From Tubulanus polymorphus (Eukaryota; Nemertea; Palaeonemertea; Tubulaniformes; Tubulanidae), in contig NC_134025.1 of assembly GCF_964204645.1 (NCBI RefSeq), positions 12,343,001 to 12,407,000 on the forward strand: 64,000 bases of DNA, given 5' to 3'. Position 1 is the first letter of the stretch. Every line of letters begins with the position of its first letter. Under the pieces are notes generated by a model. It was not told where the DNA came from. It saw only the letters and a program-made list of their open reading frames with translations, and ran no database searches. Position numbers and translations under genes: made by a program. This document shows positions 61,801-64,000 of this stretch, in pieces.

Positions 61801-62842
61801 TGAGACAAGGTCCACCTATGGGAATGGGCTTTTCCTGTTGAAGAAAATGACAGGCCACCTGACTAAGTGGAATACTGACAGCGAGATCCCCAGCGCCTGG
61901 ACCCACAGAAGGATCTCTGAGATGAACAGTGACGTCCGAGATCTTGTTCCTCCCCGATTCAAGATATAGACCCGGACTGCCGAATTGTCTGTGTGGGCCC
62001 CAATCCGCAACGGCTGGGGTCCGTGAATGGGCGAATCGGCACCTGGGTGAGGCTACGGATGTGTCCCTTAGGAGATTGACATCCAGAGCCCACCACGTGA
62101 AGCCCGCCACTAGGGCCAGGGAAGGAACTAGAATTCAATCTATCACCACCCTAGTGGGGAGAACAACCTTGAGTCAGGCTATCCCCAATTCCATAATAGG
62201 GCATAATAATAGGGCCGCCAATTGCTTACAAATAGTCCAAACAGGTCACAGAATAACCATGATGGGCCCTAGGGGATACTGTCCAATCAACCCGATTTTT
62301 ATTAAGATGATAGGAGGGCCCTAGGGGGATAGATATGAGTCTTCAAAATGTCCCATGAAAAGCTATAAAAAACTGATATTTCACAAACTTTTAAGCTTAC
62401 CATATCATCAGGAGTGAGTGTATCAAGAACTGTTACAGCAGCTGACTTGGCAATTGAAATGAGTGTCTGTTCATTGTATTTAGCTTCCATTGATATTGAC
62501 ATATCTATCGCAAGAACAATTTCTCTAGGCTGAGCAGTCGCCGCTTCTACATACCACGGTCTACGTACAGAAGAAACATTGTTAATTGGCTCGATATCAT
62601 CAGTCATTATTTACACGTGTTCTAACTAACCTAAAACGTGGATCGTAAGATGTACAACTGGGAACAGATGCAGCCGGAAACATAGTCATAACACCTTCTT
62701 CACTACCGAAATACTGCCATTTTAAAGTCGAATCAGCGGCTAGGTTATTCTTCATCGTATCCAGAATGTCCTTCGACAGTTGTTTTGGCAACGCCGACGC
62801 AGCAACTGCCGACTGGCGATAACACATGCTATTTAACTTCAC
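28490..62842 (-). CDS. CACHD1: CACHD1-like VWA and Cache domain membrane protein (5' end outside window)
   Basis: Eighteen shared exons in this window join in phase into about 921 codons: 62842-62631, 62560-62401, 60057-59820, 59731-59603, 58573-58494, 58376-57976, 57680-57581, 57326-57164, 55594-55455, 53929-53754, 53641-53531, 53383-53261, 45180-45075, 43635-43540, 36684-36547, 36033-35927, 35797-35666, 35305-35154. They are followed by one of three terminal exons. Domains in order are: VWA_N; VWA with a complete MIDAS (DMSIS, GGTS, LTDGEP); first Cache region (VPYYDALGLG to GVAGIDIQMSD); second Cache region (VIGVLGADFTL, FVIDDSGFIVIHPD); Cys-rich membrane-proximal part. The architecture is that of CACHD1 and calcium-channel alpha2delta proteins. 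CACHD1 modulates Cav3 currents and has been linked to Wnt receptors. The two-Cache layout and the absence of an evident GPI end favour CACHD1. Signal peptide and first exons lie beyond 64000. Confidence 0.92.
31819..31850. repeat. (AT)n microsatellite
   Basis: About 16 perfect AT dinucleotides, just beyond the poly(A) signal of terminal exon B. Confidence 0.95.
31870..31875 (-). terminator. CACHD1: poly(A) signal of CACHD1 terminal exon B
   Basis: AATAAA on the minus strand, about 41 nt after the stop codon at 31918-31916, supporting exon B as a genuine 3'-terminal exon. Confidence 0.6.
31916..32376 (-). CDS. CACHD1: CACHD1 alternative terminal exon B (TM helix + two-PY tail)
   Basis: Acceptor GGCTTTCAG enters in phase 1. 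It encodes about 152 residues. GLCIGCPSS leads into the helix LPIWVGISTFMGAILLTTFL, then a Cys/His/Arg stop-transfer (SRVCCHRF). The tail contains NPSF, LPPSYSLVMS and SLPPTYDDLTKSP just before the stop. The two PY motifs have the same order and spacing style as in exon C (PPYSL then PPSYDDV), pointing to descent by exon duplication. Confidence 0.8.
32377..33106. other. non-coding between terminal exons B and A
   Basis: Would be the 3' UTR of exon A on the minus strand. I found no canonical AATAAA in the first few hundred bases below 33107, so the cleavage site of exon A is unclear. No other element was recognised. Confidence 0.5.
33107..33597 (-). CDS. CACHD1: CACHD1 alternative terminal exon A (TM helix + PY tail)
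   Basis: Two acceptors nine nucleotides apart (TCTCTTTCAG|TTTCACCAG|GTG) both give phase 1. The exon encodes about 160 residues. After a short linker comes a strongly hydrophobic helix (ILTIVFPVLGGIFVIVIVVV and onward), then KLRNGLFCPSCRKG with a CxxC pair, a Ser-rich tail, NPVFVDQPPSYEEALED and a second, imperfect APSY motif. It lies closest to the shared exons. Without splicing data it is also possible that one of the three is a decaying copy, but all three frames are intact. Confidence 0.8.
33598..35153 (-). other. CACHD1: CACHD1 intron before terminal exon A
   Basis: Donor CCA|GTAAGT. It contains an inverted-repeat element at about 34313-34837. No additional exon was found. Confidence 0.8.
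34313..34837. mobile_element. inverted-repeat MITE, pogo/Tigger-like ends
   Basis: The left end AGTGGAACCTTGTTAATACG and right end (reverse complement) CAGTGGAACCTTGTTGATAC form terminal inverted repeats of about 22 bp. The interior is AT-rich and non-coding. The ends resemble those of pogo/Tigger-type elements. The expected TA duplication is not clear. Confidence 0.55.
35154..35305 (-). CDS. CACHD1: CACHD1 last shared exon (PSI-like Cys-rich)
   Basis: Phase 2 in, phase 1 out (A|GTAAGT). Encodes CANTLGCSWC and CSSQNECPFG, a plexin-semaphorin-integrin-like cysteine pattern, then a Thr-rich membrane-proximal linker. The phase-1 donor is the branching point for the three terminal exons. Confidence 0.9.
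35666..35797 (-). CDS. CACHD1: CACHD1 shared exon
   Basis: Acceptor TTGTTTCAG, donor AAG|GTGAGT, phase 2 to 2. It encodes a Pro-rich segment (NPYPPCIPAAP) and an Ala-rich helix with two cysteines. Confidence 0.9.
35927..36033 (-). CDS. CACHD1: CACHD1 shared exon, Cys-rich
   Basis: Acceptor GAATTTCAG, donor GA|GTAAGT, phase 0 to 2. It encodes LKEYKCLQPKR and CECPCYSAAMY, a cysteine-dense extracellular segment. Confidence 0.9.
36547..36684 (-). CDS. CACHD1: CACHD1 shared exon, end of second Cache region
   Basis: Phase 0 to 0, donor AAG|GTCAGT. Encodes YYISTGVPLFQIHTVPTSNV and FIVVANV, the beta strands that close the second Cache-like domain, then CECAPK. Confidence 0.9.
37163..37258. repeat. 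DIRS copy 2 internal complementary region
   Basis: Contains the reverse complements of both element tips fused at AATTGTAA/TATTTCCGTCG, i.e. the sequence expected of the head-to-tail circle junction, as in DIRS-1. Confidence 0.8.
37521..38474 (-). pseudogene. DIRS copy 2 tyrosine recombinase, N-terminally truncated
   Basis: 317 open codons retain the catalytic set (SARRSEIHAL, HQVRSM, AAFWNSPS, FYLRDV) and the intact C-terminal extension missing from copy 1. A deletion at about 38465 removes the link to the N-terminal core-binding segment (compare SHFADWCAAG in copies 1 and 3). Confidence 0.85.
38452..39069 (-). pseudogene. DIRS copy 2 post-RNase H region
   Basis: Open frame from VAHLAGKRNV and ADALSR through DLFATRFNRRCP and YAFPP, out of frame with the upstream RT because of the RNase H one-base deletion. 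Confidence 0.8.
39158..41116 (-). pseudogene. DIRS copy 2 ORF1-RT frame fusion (652 codons)
   Basis: A deletion at about 40435 removes the ORF1 stop, so the ORF1 tail reads straight into the RT N-terminus. Two further deletions (about 40247 and 40030) shift the frame out and back in. The segment corresponding to the first RT motifs is therefore read in the wrong frame, while SLDLKDAYF-type sequence, YLDDW and RNase H follow correctly up to ATDNQQ and a stop. It is not a functional enzyme. Confidence 0.8.
41139..42632 (-). pseudogene. DIRS copy 2 ORF1 (Gag-like), frameshifted
   Basis: The N-terminal part with MPPPPKGQHRG, the Cys motif CASCRRKSGQIC and SEDLWLRADK is open (42632-42165). The Arg/Ser-rich middle lies in another frame (42373-41759), and a C-terminal piece (41717-41139) ends at the 41-bp deletion. 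Confidence 0.8.
43050..43425 (+). repeat. 'GCCCACTTGGGA' family, diverged fragment
   Basis: Shares 'acaacaatggct', 'tcggccatct', 'gaccaagttttgggcc' and the end 'aaagtgaacgcattag...taagtaccaagtaggcta' with the family body and right terminus. Confidence 0.55.
43540..43635 (-). CDS. CACHD1: CACHD1 shared exon
   Basis: Phase 0 to 0, 32 codons, acceptor TCATCATAG and donor AAG|GTAAAT. It encodes EPSIATTLILAGIM and CLNISDVAVKHSW, continuing the second Cache region between the IDDSGF and VPLFQI segments. Confidence 0.9.
43636..45074 (-). other. CACHD1: CACHD1 intron
   Basis: Contains an inverted-repeat element bounded by TTTAGACCAGTCTAAA at 43747-43762 and 44375-44390. The rest is AT-rich without a gene. 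Confidence 0.75.
43747..44390. repeat. repeat with palindromic ends (TTTAGACCAGTCTAAA)
   Basis: Both ends carry the same 16-bp near-palindrome. Beside them 'ggtccggtccaaatttggactggacc' and its relatives (about 43778-43802, 44248-44262) add further self-complementary words. It resembles a non-autonomous element of about 640 bp. A related GACCAG..CTGGTTTAGACCAG cluster lies at 26868-26900. Confidence 0.5.
45075..45180 (-). CDS. CACHD1: CACHD1 shared exon, Cache core
   Basis: Acceptor TTGTTTTCAG, donor AAG|GTAAAA, phase 2 to 0. Encodes FVIDDSGFIVIHPDY, the hallmark 'I.D..G.I..HP' strand-turn of Cache domains. Confidence 0.92.
46223..46544. mobile_element. small inverted-repeat transposon (MITE), intact relative of 4114-11698
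   Basis: Ends AGCCGCGATAACAC and (reverse complement) AGCCGCGATCACAC, flanked by TAT on both sides (46220-46222, 46545-46547). The GGCC/AAATTTGGCC-rich interior matches both halves of the split copy, so it serves as a paralogous empty site for DIRS copy 1. Confidence 0.75.
46677..47075 (+). repeat. tandem array, about 152-bp unit, 2.4 copies
   Basis: Units start at about 46677, 46828 and 46979 with 'aggtggaacttcc..aatcaatagg' and contain 'ttccctacatggtttgacatcatg' and 'agccatct'. The third unit is cut off after about 90 bp where DIRS copy 3 begins. Confidence 0.75.
47299..47394. repeat. DIRS copy 3 internal complementary region
   Basis: Matches that of copies 1 and 2. The left-tip complement and right-tip complement are joined at AATTGTAATATTTCCGTCG. 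Confidence 0.8.
47654..49240 (-). CDS. DIRS copy 3 tyrosine recombinase ORF (528 codons, intact domain)
   Basis: The recombinase domain spans about the last 350 residues: core-binding part (SHFADWCAAG, FLLHLFVAKG, KGYRSAISHTLR) and catalytic part with ACSARRSEIHAL, HQVRSMATSC, AAFWNSPS and FYLRDV, then a C-terminal extension ending RSDPLV. All expected catalytic residues (R, H-x-x-R, W in place of the second His, Y) are present. The enzyme would integrate the circular DNA form without target duplication. It overlaps the post-RNase H region of the RT ORF in a different frame. Confidence 0.88.
   Translation of the reverse strand: MVPDKGRVPDCGTFSREKERDGRCSVSSRSGYCDRMGSPPRSSRSGSGHFWQSAAGSVCHPVQSEVSSVCVPVSRRGSVGGRCLLSGLVGDACVCVPAHTSPAALTGSNREISQLQHSSGSTMLAGSEMVPTTSQPTVRQPQDSSEFPIASVSGDLSASSKQPVVKSARLAIVQRSLSASGFSEQAASFIAGSKRPSTSTIYDAKWSHFADWCAAGEIDPCSPSVAQLADFLLHLFVAKGLQVITIKGYRSAISHTLRASGWPNVAGDHRISQLVAGFSISRPRVTRTVPPWDLSVILKKLMEAPFEPLSAASFANLSKKTVFSLFLACSARRSEIHALSVRQGHIVFGPANEFVSLRPALEFLAKNQRPGSVGRQWRIEALKHRVEPGIPDRTLCPVRALCFYLDRSASRRGSWERLFIPLLDHLKGDISRDTVARWVSSMIKDILLKENLSSEGVVSHQVRSMATSCAAFSGAPLEEVCRAAFWNSPSTFTSFYLRDVSGQLGSLASLGPVVMAQGVRSFRSDPLV
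48565..49325 (-). pseudogene. DIRS copy 3 RNase H end and post-RNase H region, shifted frame
   Basis: After the one-base deletion at about 49319, the remainder of RNase H (STVRAYLQNQGG, ADALSR) and the following region (DLFATRFNRRCP, YAFPP) continue in a frame that is open upstream only as the antisense-free overlap frame. It cannot be translated with the RT without a frameshift. Confidence 0.75.
49311..50735 (-). CDS. DIRS copy 3 reverse transcriptase-RNase H ORF (474 codons, truncated by frameshift)
   Basis: RT motifs are complete (WFSRIFMVPK, SLDLKDAYFQVPI, FGLSTAPWVF, YLDDW). RNase H begins (FMDASHQGWGAHL, INFLEMLAVWKAL) but the frame ends at ATDNQQ because one base is missing from the DNST motif relative to copy 1. 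In this copy the first RNase H motif reads VFMDAS where copies 1 and 2 read VFTDAS. It overlaps ORF1 by 134 nt. Confidence 0.88.
   Translation of the reverse strand: MPIGELARNFNNRVKPRPVVTVPVRIEARGRLQKGALPFGKTRNEFLGPVGGCLQQAATHWSDLFGDGWPSRVVSRGYRLRFLRRPRLMRSPPDMRPKPGQEALISPALKELAEKGAIEPVCNETSPGWFSRIFMVPKATGGQRTVIDLSSLNRHLDIPRFRMTKPKDVIQGLRPGQWAASLDLKDAYFQVPIHLKSRRFLRIKWKGRQFQFRSLPFGLSTAPWVFTKLVKSVQKVLQSRGVRLFVYLDDWLIVANSAQECREAMTSVLDLVHQLGFRVNREKSQLTPAQQFTYLGMDFDLRIGKVFPSMVRVAKLQEAVAGVSTTPRTARYWSRLLGSISSMGLVVPLGRLRSRRLQQYWKVFWSQSKGNWEALIPVPPTDLSPDLQWWAATTNLRLGVSLAPLEAPVRVFMDASHQGWGAHLENRVKAGKWSRYEATNHINFLEMLAVWKALKFFHRRVEGHHVWLATDNQQ
50602..52872 (-). CDS. DIRS copy 3 ORF1, Gag-like protein with Cys motif and SR-rich domain (756 codons)
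   Basis: The start could be at 52872 or the in-frame MPPPPKGQHRG Met about seven codons later, which has better conservation among copies. Order: Cys-rich motif CASCRRKSGQIC...CNIC near residues 35-55; basic Pro/Val/Arg-rich segment of variable length; a long Arg/Ser segment (residues about 190-300, with SSSRSRSRSRDRHRSRHD) like SR splicing factors; a helical middle region; a Gly/Lys-rich tail. It presumably packages element RNA, as other Gag-like ORF1 proteins do. The SR-like segment is notable for a retroelement. Confidence 0.82.
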   Translation of the reverse strand: MICNRIIMPPPPKGQHRGGEGCGHLFGAWDNHDSCASCRRKSGQICARSNPCNICVVWSEDLWLRADKALKLRDRCRVSRDSSVSADVPTDVSNPVSYRKAERSPVVQVRSTSQLRSPGRNAGSPAPVSGHSPVSGRSPVRPVRPVQTTCSEPSARRGSRERPAPVRSVPVRSGSGIGPVRSGSATGPVQTSSGSKHPVRSSSDSDRRSGDRARSPTRFRRRERNKRARSPSRRSRFDRERDYDRYCRKFRRRSSHRLSTSVSDESDSSSRSRSRSRDRHRSRHDRRDTGKYLTQKDFHVFEEKILNLLSSSQQVAATSTTGKPIPDCPVRSSPAHSVFRNSDSEFLDAAVGSDFNEDPVPEAAIPSGVVPVASNCGLPQTMGASLARNVSPSRSVLSEPAGDMPFRAMISEFFVKHGATRAKPTAAPLVGESMEAYRPPDSDLNVLRESSAVSREWARLDTQLWGECRPGTFSFPPPERGMKSGKYFSSTDPPIGAFRSAYYATPGAVDHSHNCLDADYTLINPDTVTAQSGIRLPKSGLVAMTSILDNLTRVGSFQDMALKVLTGELRETHAAVHAGSDPESVALKLEGMDRIIQSLARSVSHVIPLSVRGQANLVLASRQSVMDSSAKTCLPDMVSNALLRAPLGTSSRLFSGWCAPVSAELRKIREVQAKSNPRTPWKKRSGPTPAAQGSARTQTGPSQTSALSQAASDADWRTSAQLQQSCQASSGRNSSGSYRGKGKAPKRGSSFRKNSK
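53261..53383 (-). CDS. CACHD1: CACHD1 shared exon, second Cache region
   Basis: Acceptor AATTTCCAG, donor TT|GTAAGT, phase 2 to 2. Encodes SADPVIGVLGADFTLPYF, the 'GV.G.D' Cache signature. Confidence 0.92.
53531..53641 (-). CDS. CACHD1: CACHD1 shared exon
   Basis: Acceptor CATTCCAG, donor AA|GTAAGT, phase 2 to 2. Completes KWYRNARANPG after the GC-AG intron and encodes GAGFVITLSHTIFM. Confidence 0.92.
53642..53753 (-). other. CACHD1: CACHD1 112-bp GC-AG intron
   Basis: The upstream exon ends AAATG and the intron begins GCAAGT. Only this donor keeps the frame and restores the conserved W-Y pair (YDPTQQKW|Y). The nearby GT (CAA|GTGAAC) would run into a stop. Confidence 0.8.
53754..53929 (-). 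CDS. CACHD1: CACHD1 shared exon, second VWA_N-like/Cache lead
   Basis: Acceptor GTTTACAG, phase 0 to 2. Encodes NTVWRYYGSSDGVFRIIPG and IYDPTQQKW, paralogous in layout to the first unit's LKWQYFGSEEGVMTMFPA and YDPRFRPWY. Confidence 0.92.
53930..55454 (-). other. CACHD1: CACHD1 intron
   Basis: AT-rich. It contains a degraded fragment of the 'GCCCACTTGGGA' family at about 55195-55375 (shared 'actgggacttaagt', 'agatatgtctagggtagaca'). A plus-strand open frame there is a by-product of the repeat. Confidence 0.75.
55455..55594 (-). CDS. CACHD1: CACHD1 shared exon
   Basis: Acceptor CCAATTTCAG, donor AAG|GTATTT, phase 1 to 0. Encodes CFEQPYEYMNMLETPSSVDR and YITGKTDAYDLNFK. Confidence 0.9.
55595..57163 (-). 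other. CACHD1: CACHD1 intron with a MITE
   Basis: Contains a short fragment of the dispersed family (about 55700-55840) and the inverted-repeat element at 56096-56856. No other gene. Confidence 0.75.
56096..56856. mobile_element. inverted-repeat transposon, 761 bp, TAA target duplication
   Basis: Ends AGGCTGGCTTATGTCGACAA and (reverse complement) AGGCTGGCTTATGTTGACAA, flanked by TAA at 56093-56095 and 56857-56859. The three-base TWA-type duplication suits the PIF/Harbinger superfamily. The interior has GC-rich, internally repetitive arms ('cagttgc', 'cgacataag') and no transposase. Confidence 0.8.
57164..57326 (-). CDS. CACHD1: CACHD1 shared exon
   Basis: Acceptor TATCTCCAG, donor AAAG|GTAATT, phase 0 to 1. 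Encodes GTDFRLCVVVFDGQVEPLL, the closing strands of the first Cache unit. Confidence 0.9.
57581..57680 (-). CDS. CACHD1: CACHD1 shared exon
   Basis: Acceptor TTTATTTGCAG, donor ACT|GTGAGT, phase 2 to 0. Encodes GHSGQKSFLTQPVDVF and VLSHYYWKT. Confidence 0.9.
57723..57860 (+). repeat. 'GCCCACTTGGGA' family, left-end fragment
   Basis: Reads 'gggatctagggacaccatgc' then GCCCACTTGCAAAGTGG and a short piece of a tandem unit ('ctcaatgacccctgttga'). Confidence 0.55.
57976..58376 (-). CDS. CACHD1: CACHD1 shared exon, first Cache domain
   Basis: Acceptor TTTTTTTAG, donor TTGAG|GTACTG, phase 0 to 2. The largest shared exon. It encodes TVPYYDALGLGLIMTAATPV and VGVAGIDIQMSDLM, typical dCache strands, then HYSFVIDSSARTLFHPLLP. 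Confidence 0.93.
58494..58573 (-). CDS. CACHD1: CACHD1 shared exon
   Basis: Acceptor TTGTTTTCAG, donor AAG|GTAAAT, phase 1 to 0. Encodes SANAQTILDVMAQQPFADIS, the linker between VWA and Cache. Confidence 0.9.
58889..59406. mobile_element. pogo/Tigger-like MITE, 518 bp, TA target duplication
   Basis: Ends CAGTCAACCTTGCTTCATTC and (reverse complement) CAGTCAACCTCGCTTCATTC, flanked by TA on both sides. The AT-rich interior has no open frame. It is immediately followed by a tandem duplication of about 67 bp (59396-59531, 'ttgactgta..tg.ccttggatggtctt'). Confidence 0.8.
59603..59731 (-). CDS. CACHD1: CACHD1 shared exon, end of VWA (MIDAS Asp)
   Basis: Acceptor CATTTTTCAG, donor GAAT|GTAAGC, phase 1 to 1. 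Encodes KVILFLTDGEPFEQKQD, supplying the TDG part of the metal site, and VVLLTYGIG. Confidence 0.93.
59820..60057 (-). CDS. CACHD1: CACHD1 shared exon, VWA middle
   Basis: Acceptor GAATTTCAG, donor CGAG|GTAATT, phase 0 to 1. Encodes VTVVSFSS and LQGGTSYVAALSKAF, with the Thr of the MIDAS. Confidence 0.93.
60058..62400 (-). other. CACHD1: CACHD1 intron with a decayed second DIRS lineage
   Basis: 2.3 kb intron (donor ATG|GTAAGC). A fragment of the dispersed family is at 60110-60180, the DIRS remnant at about 60680-62260, and a short diverged repeat at about 62260-62400. Confidence 0.8.
60680..62260 (-). mobile_element. remnant of a different DIRS-like element
   Basis: Minus-strand frames give RNase H TDNSAVRVY..RGGTRSR (about 61860-61990), a recombinase N-terminal motif DPLHPLVAKLSDHFHFLF (about 61360-61415) and a recombinase C-terminus AAFSSGSPIFSLYLKDVSGQ (about 60890-60955). 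The order matches the intact family but sequence identity is low and frames are broken, so it is an older or separate lineage. Ends were not identified. Confidence 0.75.
62401..62560 (-). CDS. CACHD1: CACHD1 shared exon, VWA start with MIDAS
   Basis: Acceptor GTACGTAG, donor ATG|GTAAGC, phase 2 to 0. Encodes RPWYVEAATAQPREIVLAID then MSISM: the DxSxS metal-binding motif is complete. Confidence 0.94.
62631..62842 (-). CDS. CACHD1: CACHD1 shared exon, VWA_N region (first in window)
   Basis: Acceptor TTTACTTATAG, donor TTTAG|GTTAGT, phase 0 to 2. Encodes KQLSKDILDTMKNN, LKWQYFGSEEGVMTMFPA and YDPRFR, continuing directly into RPWYVE of the next exon across a 70-bp intron. Confidence 0.93.
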
Positions 62843-63392
62843 CTATAAGTAAAAACTGATTGTACAGGGCGTTCGGATTTAACAAAGAATATCATGTTAA
62901 AAGAAGAATCATTCAACTTAACCTATAAATTAGGGTCAATTGATTTCAAATAATGGTACAAGAGGTGGGTCGATGTTACAAAGAATTCAAAGTCTGAGGC
63001 AGGCCTCGAATTAAATGGTAGCAGCGGCAGCATCTTCCTCTCGTAATAAAACTATTGCTGCAGGTTTGTCTCAATACTGACGGCAGTGTGAACTGCTGGC
63101 TTGCACACTGTTATATTTGTTTATGGCTAGTTGTTTTGATCATGATCTGACACTCATTTGTAAAATTGTATCGAAACAGAAGTGAATAAATAAATTGAAT
63201 ATATCGGACCTTAAAGATTGTATCTACTAGCGCTCCAAGTCAAAAGGTGAGGAATTTTTATCTTTTGTGAAGAATTGGGGGTTTTTACCAATGCCGATGT
63301 TACCAAGGGGATTTTTACCGCTAACCATTATAGTCACCTCACCCGCAGTAAGTATATCTTTTTAATACCTCAGGGGTGGGTTTTACAAACTA

Positions 63393-64000
63393 GGGGTCCA
63401 GGGACACCATGCCCACTTGGGAAGTGGTTTCAAATGCTCAACAATCTAACAATGAAACCAATGAACTTGAAACCCACCACAATCATAGAACATGTCAGCA
63501 GCTACGATTTTGTAATTGATTGTGATAACAAAATATGCCTCGTTACCTATTTAATATGGAAATACTAAGTTACTCTACTATTCGACGCCCTCTGGTGACC
63601 ATACGCAAAACCCAATGACGTTAAAACTCACCACAATCATAGTACATGTCATCAACTACAACTTCGCAATTGATCATGGTAACAAAATATGCCTAGGTAC
63701 CAATCTAATAAGGAAATACTAGTTATTCTACCATTCAACCCCCCTGGTGACCATACAAAATAACTAATGTCCTTAAAACTCACCAAAATGATAGGAAAAT
63801 GTCCTGAGCTACAACTTTGCAATTGATTGGGGTTACAAAATATGCATACGTACAAATATAATATAGAAATACTACGTTATTGTATTATTCAACGCCCCCT
63901 GGTGGCCATATACAAAAACCAATGACCTTGAAACTCACGAAAATCATAGAACACGTTATGAGCTACAACTTTCCAATTGATTATAGTGACACAATATGCC
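63393..64000 (+). repeat. 'GCCCACTTGGGA' family: left end and tandem 154-bp units
   Basis: Left terminus CTAGGGGTCCAGGGACACCA then GCCCACTTGGGAAGTGG, followed by four units (a partial one from about 63445, then motif positions about 63584, 63736 and 63890; periods 152 and 154 bp). It continues past the window edge. The last unit carries the best-preserved ccccctggtggcc motif. Confidence 0.75.
63890..63910 (-). promoter_or_regulatory. near-consensus CTCF motif in a tandem unit
   Basis: The minus strand reads TATGGCCACCAGGGGGCG then TTG. The CTCF core consensus is TGGCCACCAGGGGGCGCTA, so all core positions match. An identical copy is at 4887-4907. Binding is inferred from motif identity only. 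Confidence 0.5.

Larger units (their letters stand above)
62843..64000 (-). other. CACHD1: CACHD1 intron reaching the window edge
   Basis: No exon was recognised. The right 600 bp is a tandem-repeat copy of the dispersed family. The upstream exons (signal peptide, N-terminus) must lie past 64000. Confidence 0.7.

Overview
This window is AT-rich genomic DNA from an animal, very probably a marine invertebrate; I cannot name the clade. The evidence is eukaryotic gene structure (phase-consistent introns of 70 bp to about 12 kb), two recognisable metazoan genes on the minus strand, and dense transposons. There is no bacterial gene organisation.

Genes. (1) SAP18, the Sin3/HDAC- and ASAP-complex subunit, is complete in three coding exons (24954-24886, 13049-12943, 3857-3578) and encodes about 151 aa. 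Its two introns (11.8 and 9.1 kb) are filled with repeats. (2) A CACHD1 / alpha2delta-like gene (VWA plus Cache domains, single-pass membrane protein) runs from beyond the right edge down to 28490. Eighteen shared exons join in perfect phase (about 921 codons). The last shared exon (35305-35154) ends with a phase-1 donor. Below it lie three separate candidate 3'-terminal exons (33597-33107, 32376-31916, 28974-28490). Each has a phase-1 acceptor, one transmembrane helix, a cytoplasmic tail with PPxY motifs and its own stop. This looks like a cassette of alternative membrane-anchor/tail exons and is the most interesting feature here. Two weak exon candidates lie on the plus strand at 945-1143 and 2696-2814.

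Mobile DNA. Three copies of one DIRS-type tyrosine-recombinase retrotransposon (4201-11520, 36947-42949, 47076-53194) sit in introns, all in the same orientation as the host genes. They carry inverted terminal repeats and an internal complementary region, an SR-rich ORF1, an RT-RNase H ORF and an overlapping tyrosine recombinase ORF. Copy 1 interrupts a small inverted-repeat element without any target duplication and is itself split by a later 1.3 kb insertion. A second, decayed DIRS lineage lies at about 60.7-62.3 kb. Other repeats are LINE fragments (about 21.0-23.0 kb, 5.5 kb), a tRNA-derived SINE head, several inverted-repeat elements with recognisable target duplications, and a 31-bp minisatellite (18.4-19.35 kb). 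A dispersed non-autonomous family has internal tandem units of about 154 bp, and some units carry a near-consensus CTCF motif.

Layout: 1-3.5 kb weak plus-strand candidates; 3.6-25 kb SAP18 with transposon-filled introns; 25-28.4 kb intergenic; 28.5-35.3 kb CACHD1 alternative 3' exons; 35.3-62.8 kb CACHD1 shared exons with DIRS copies 2 and 3 and the second DIRS remnant; 62.8-64 kb CACHD1 intron with tandem repeats.
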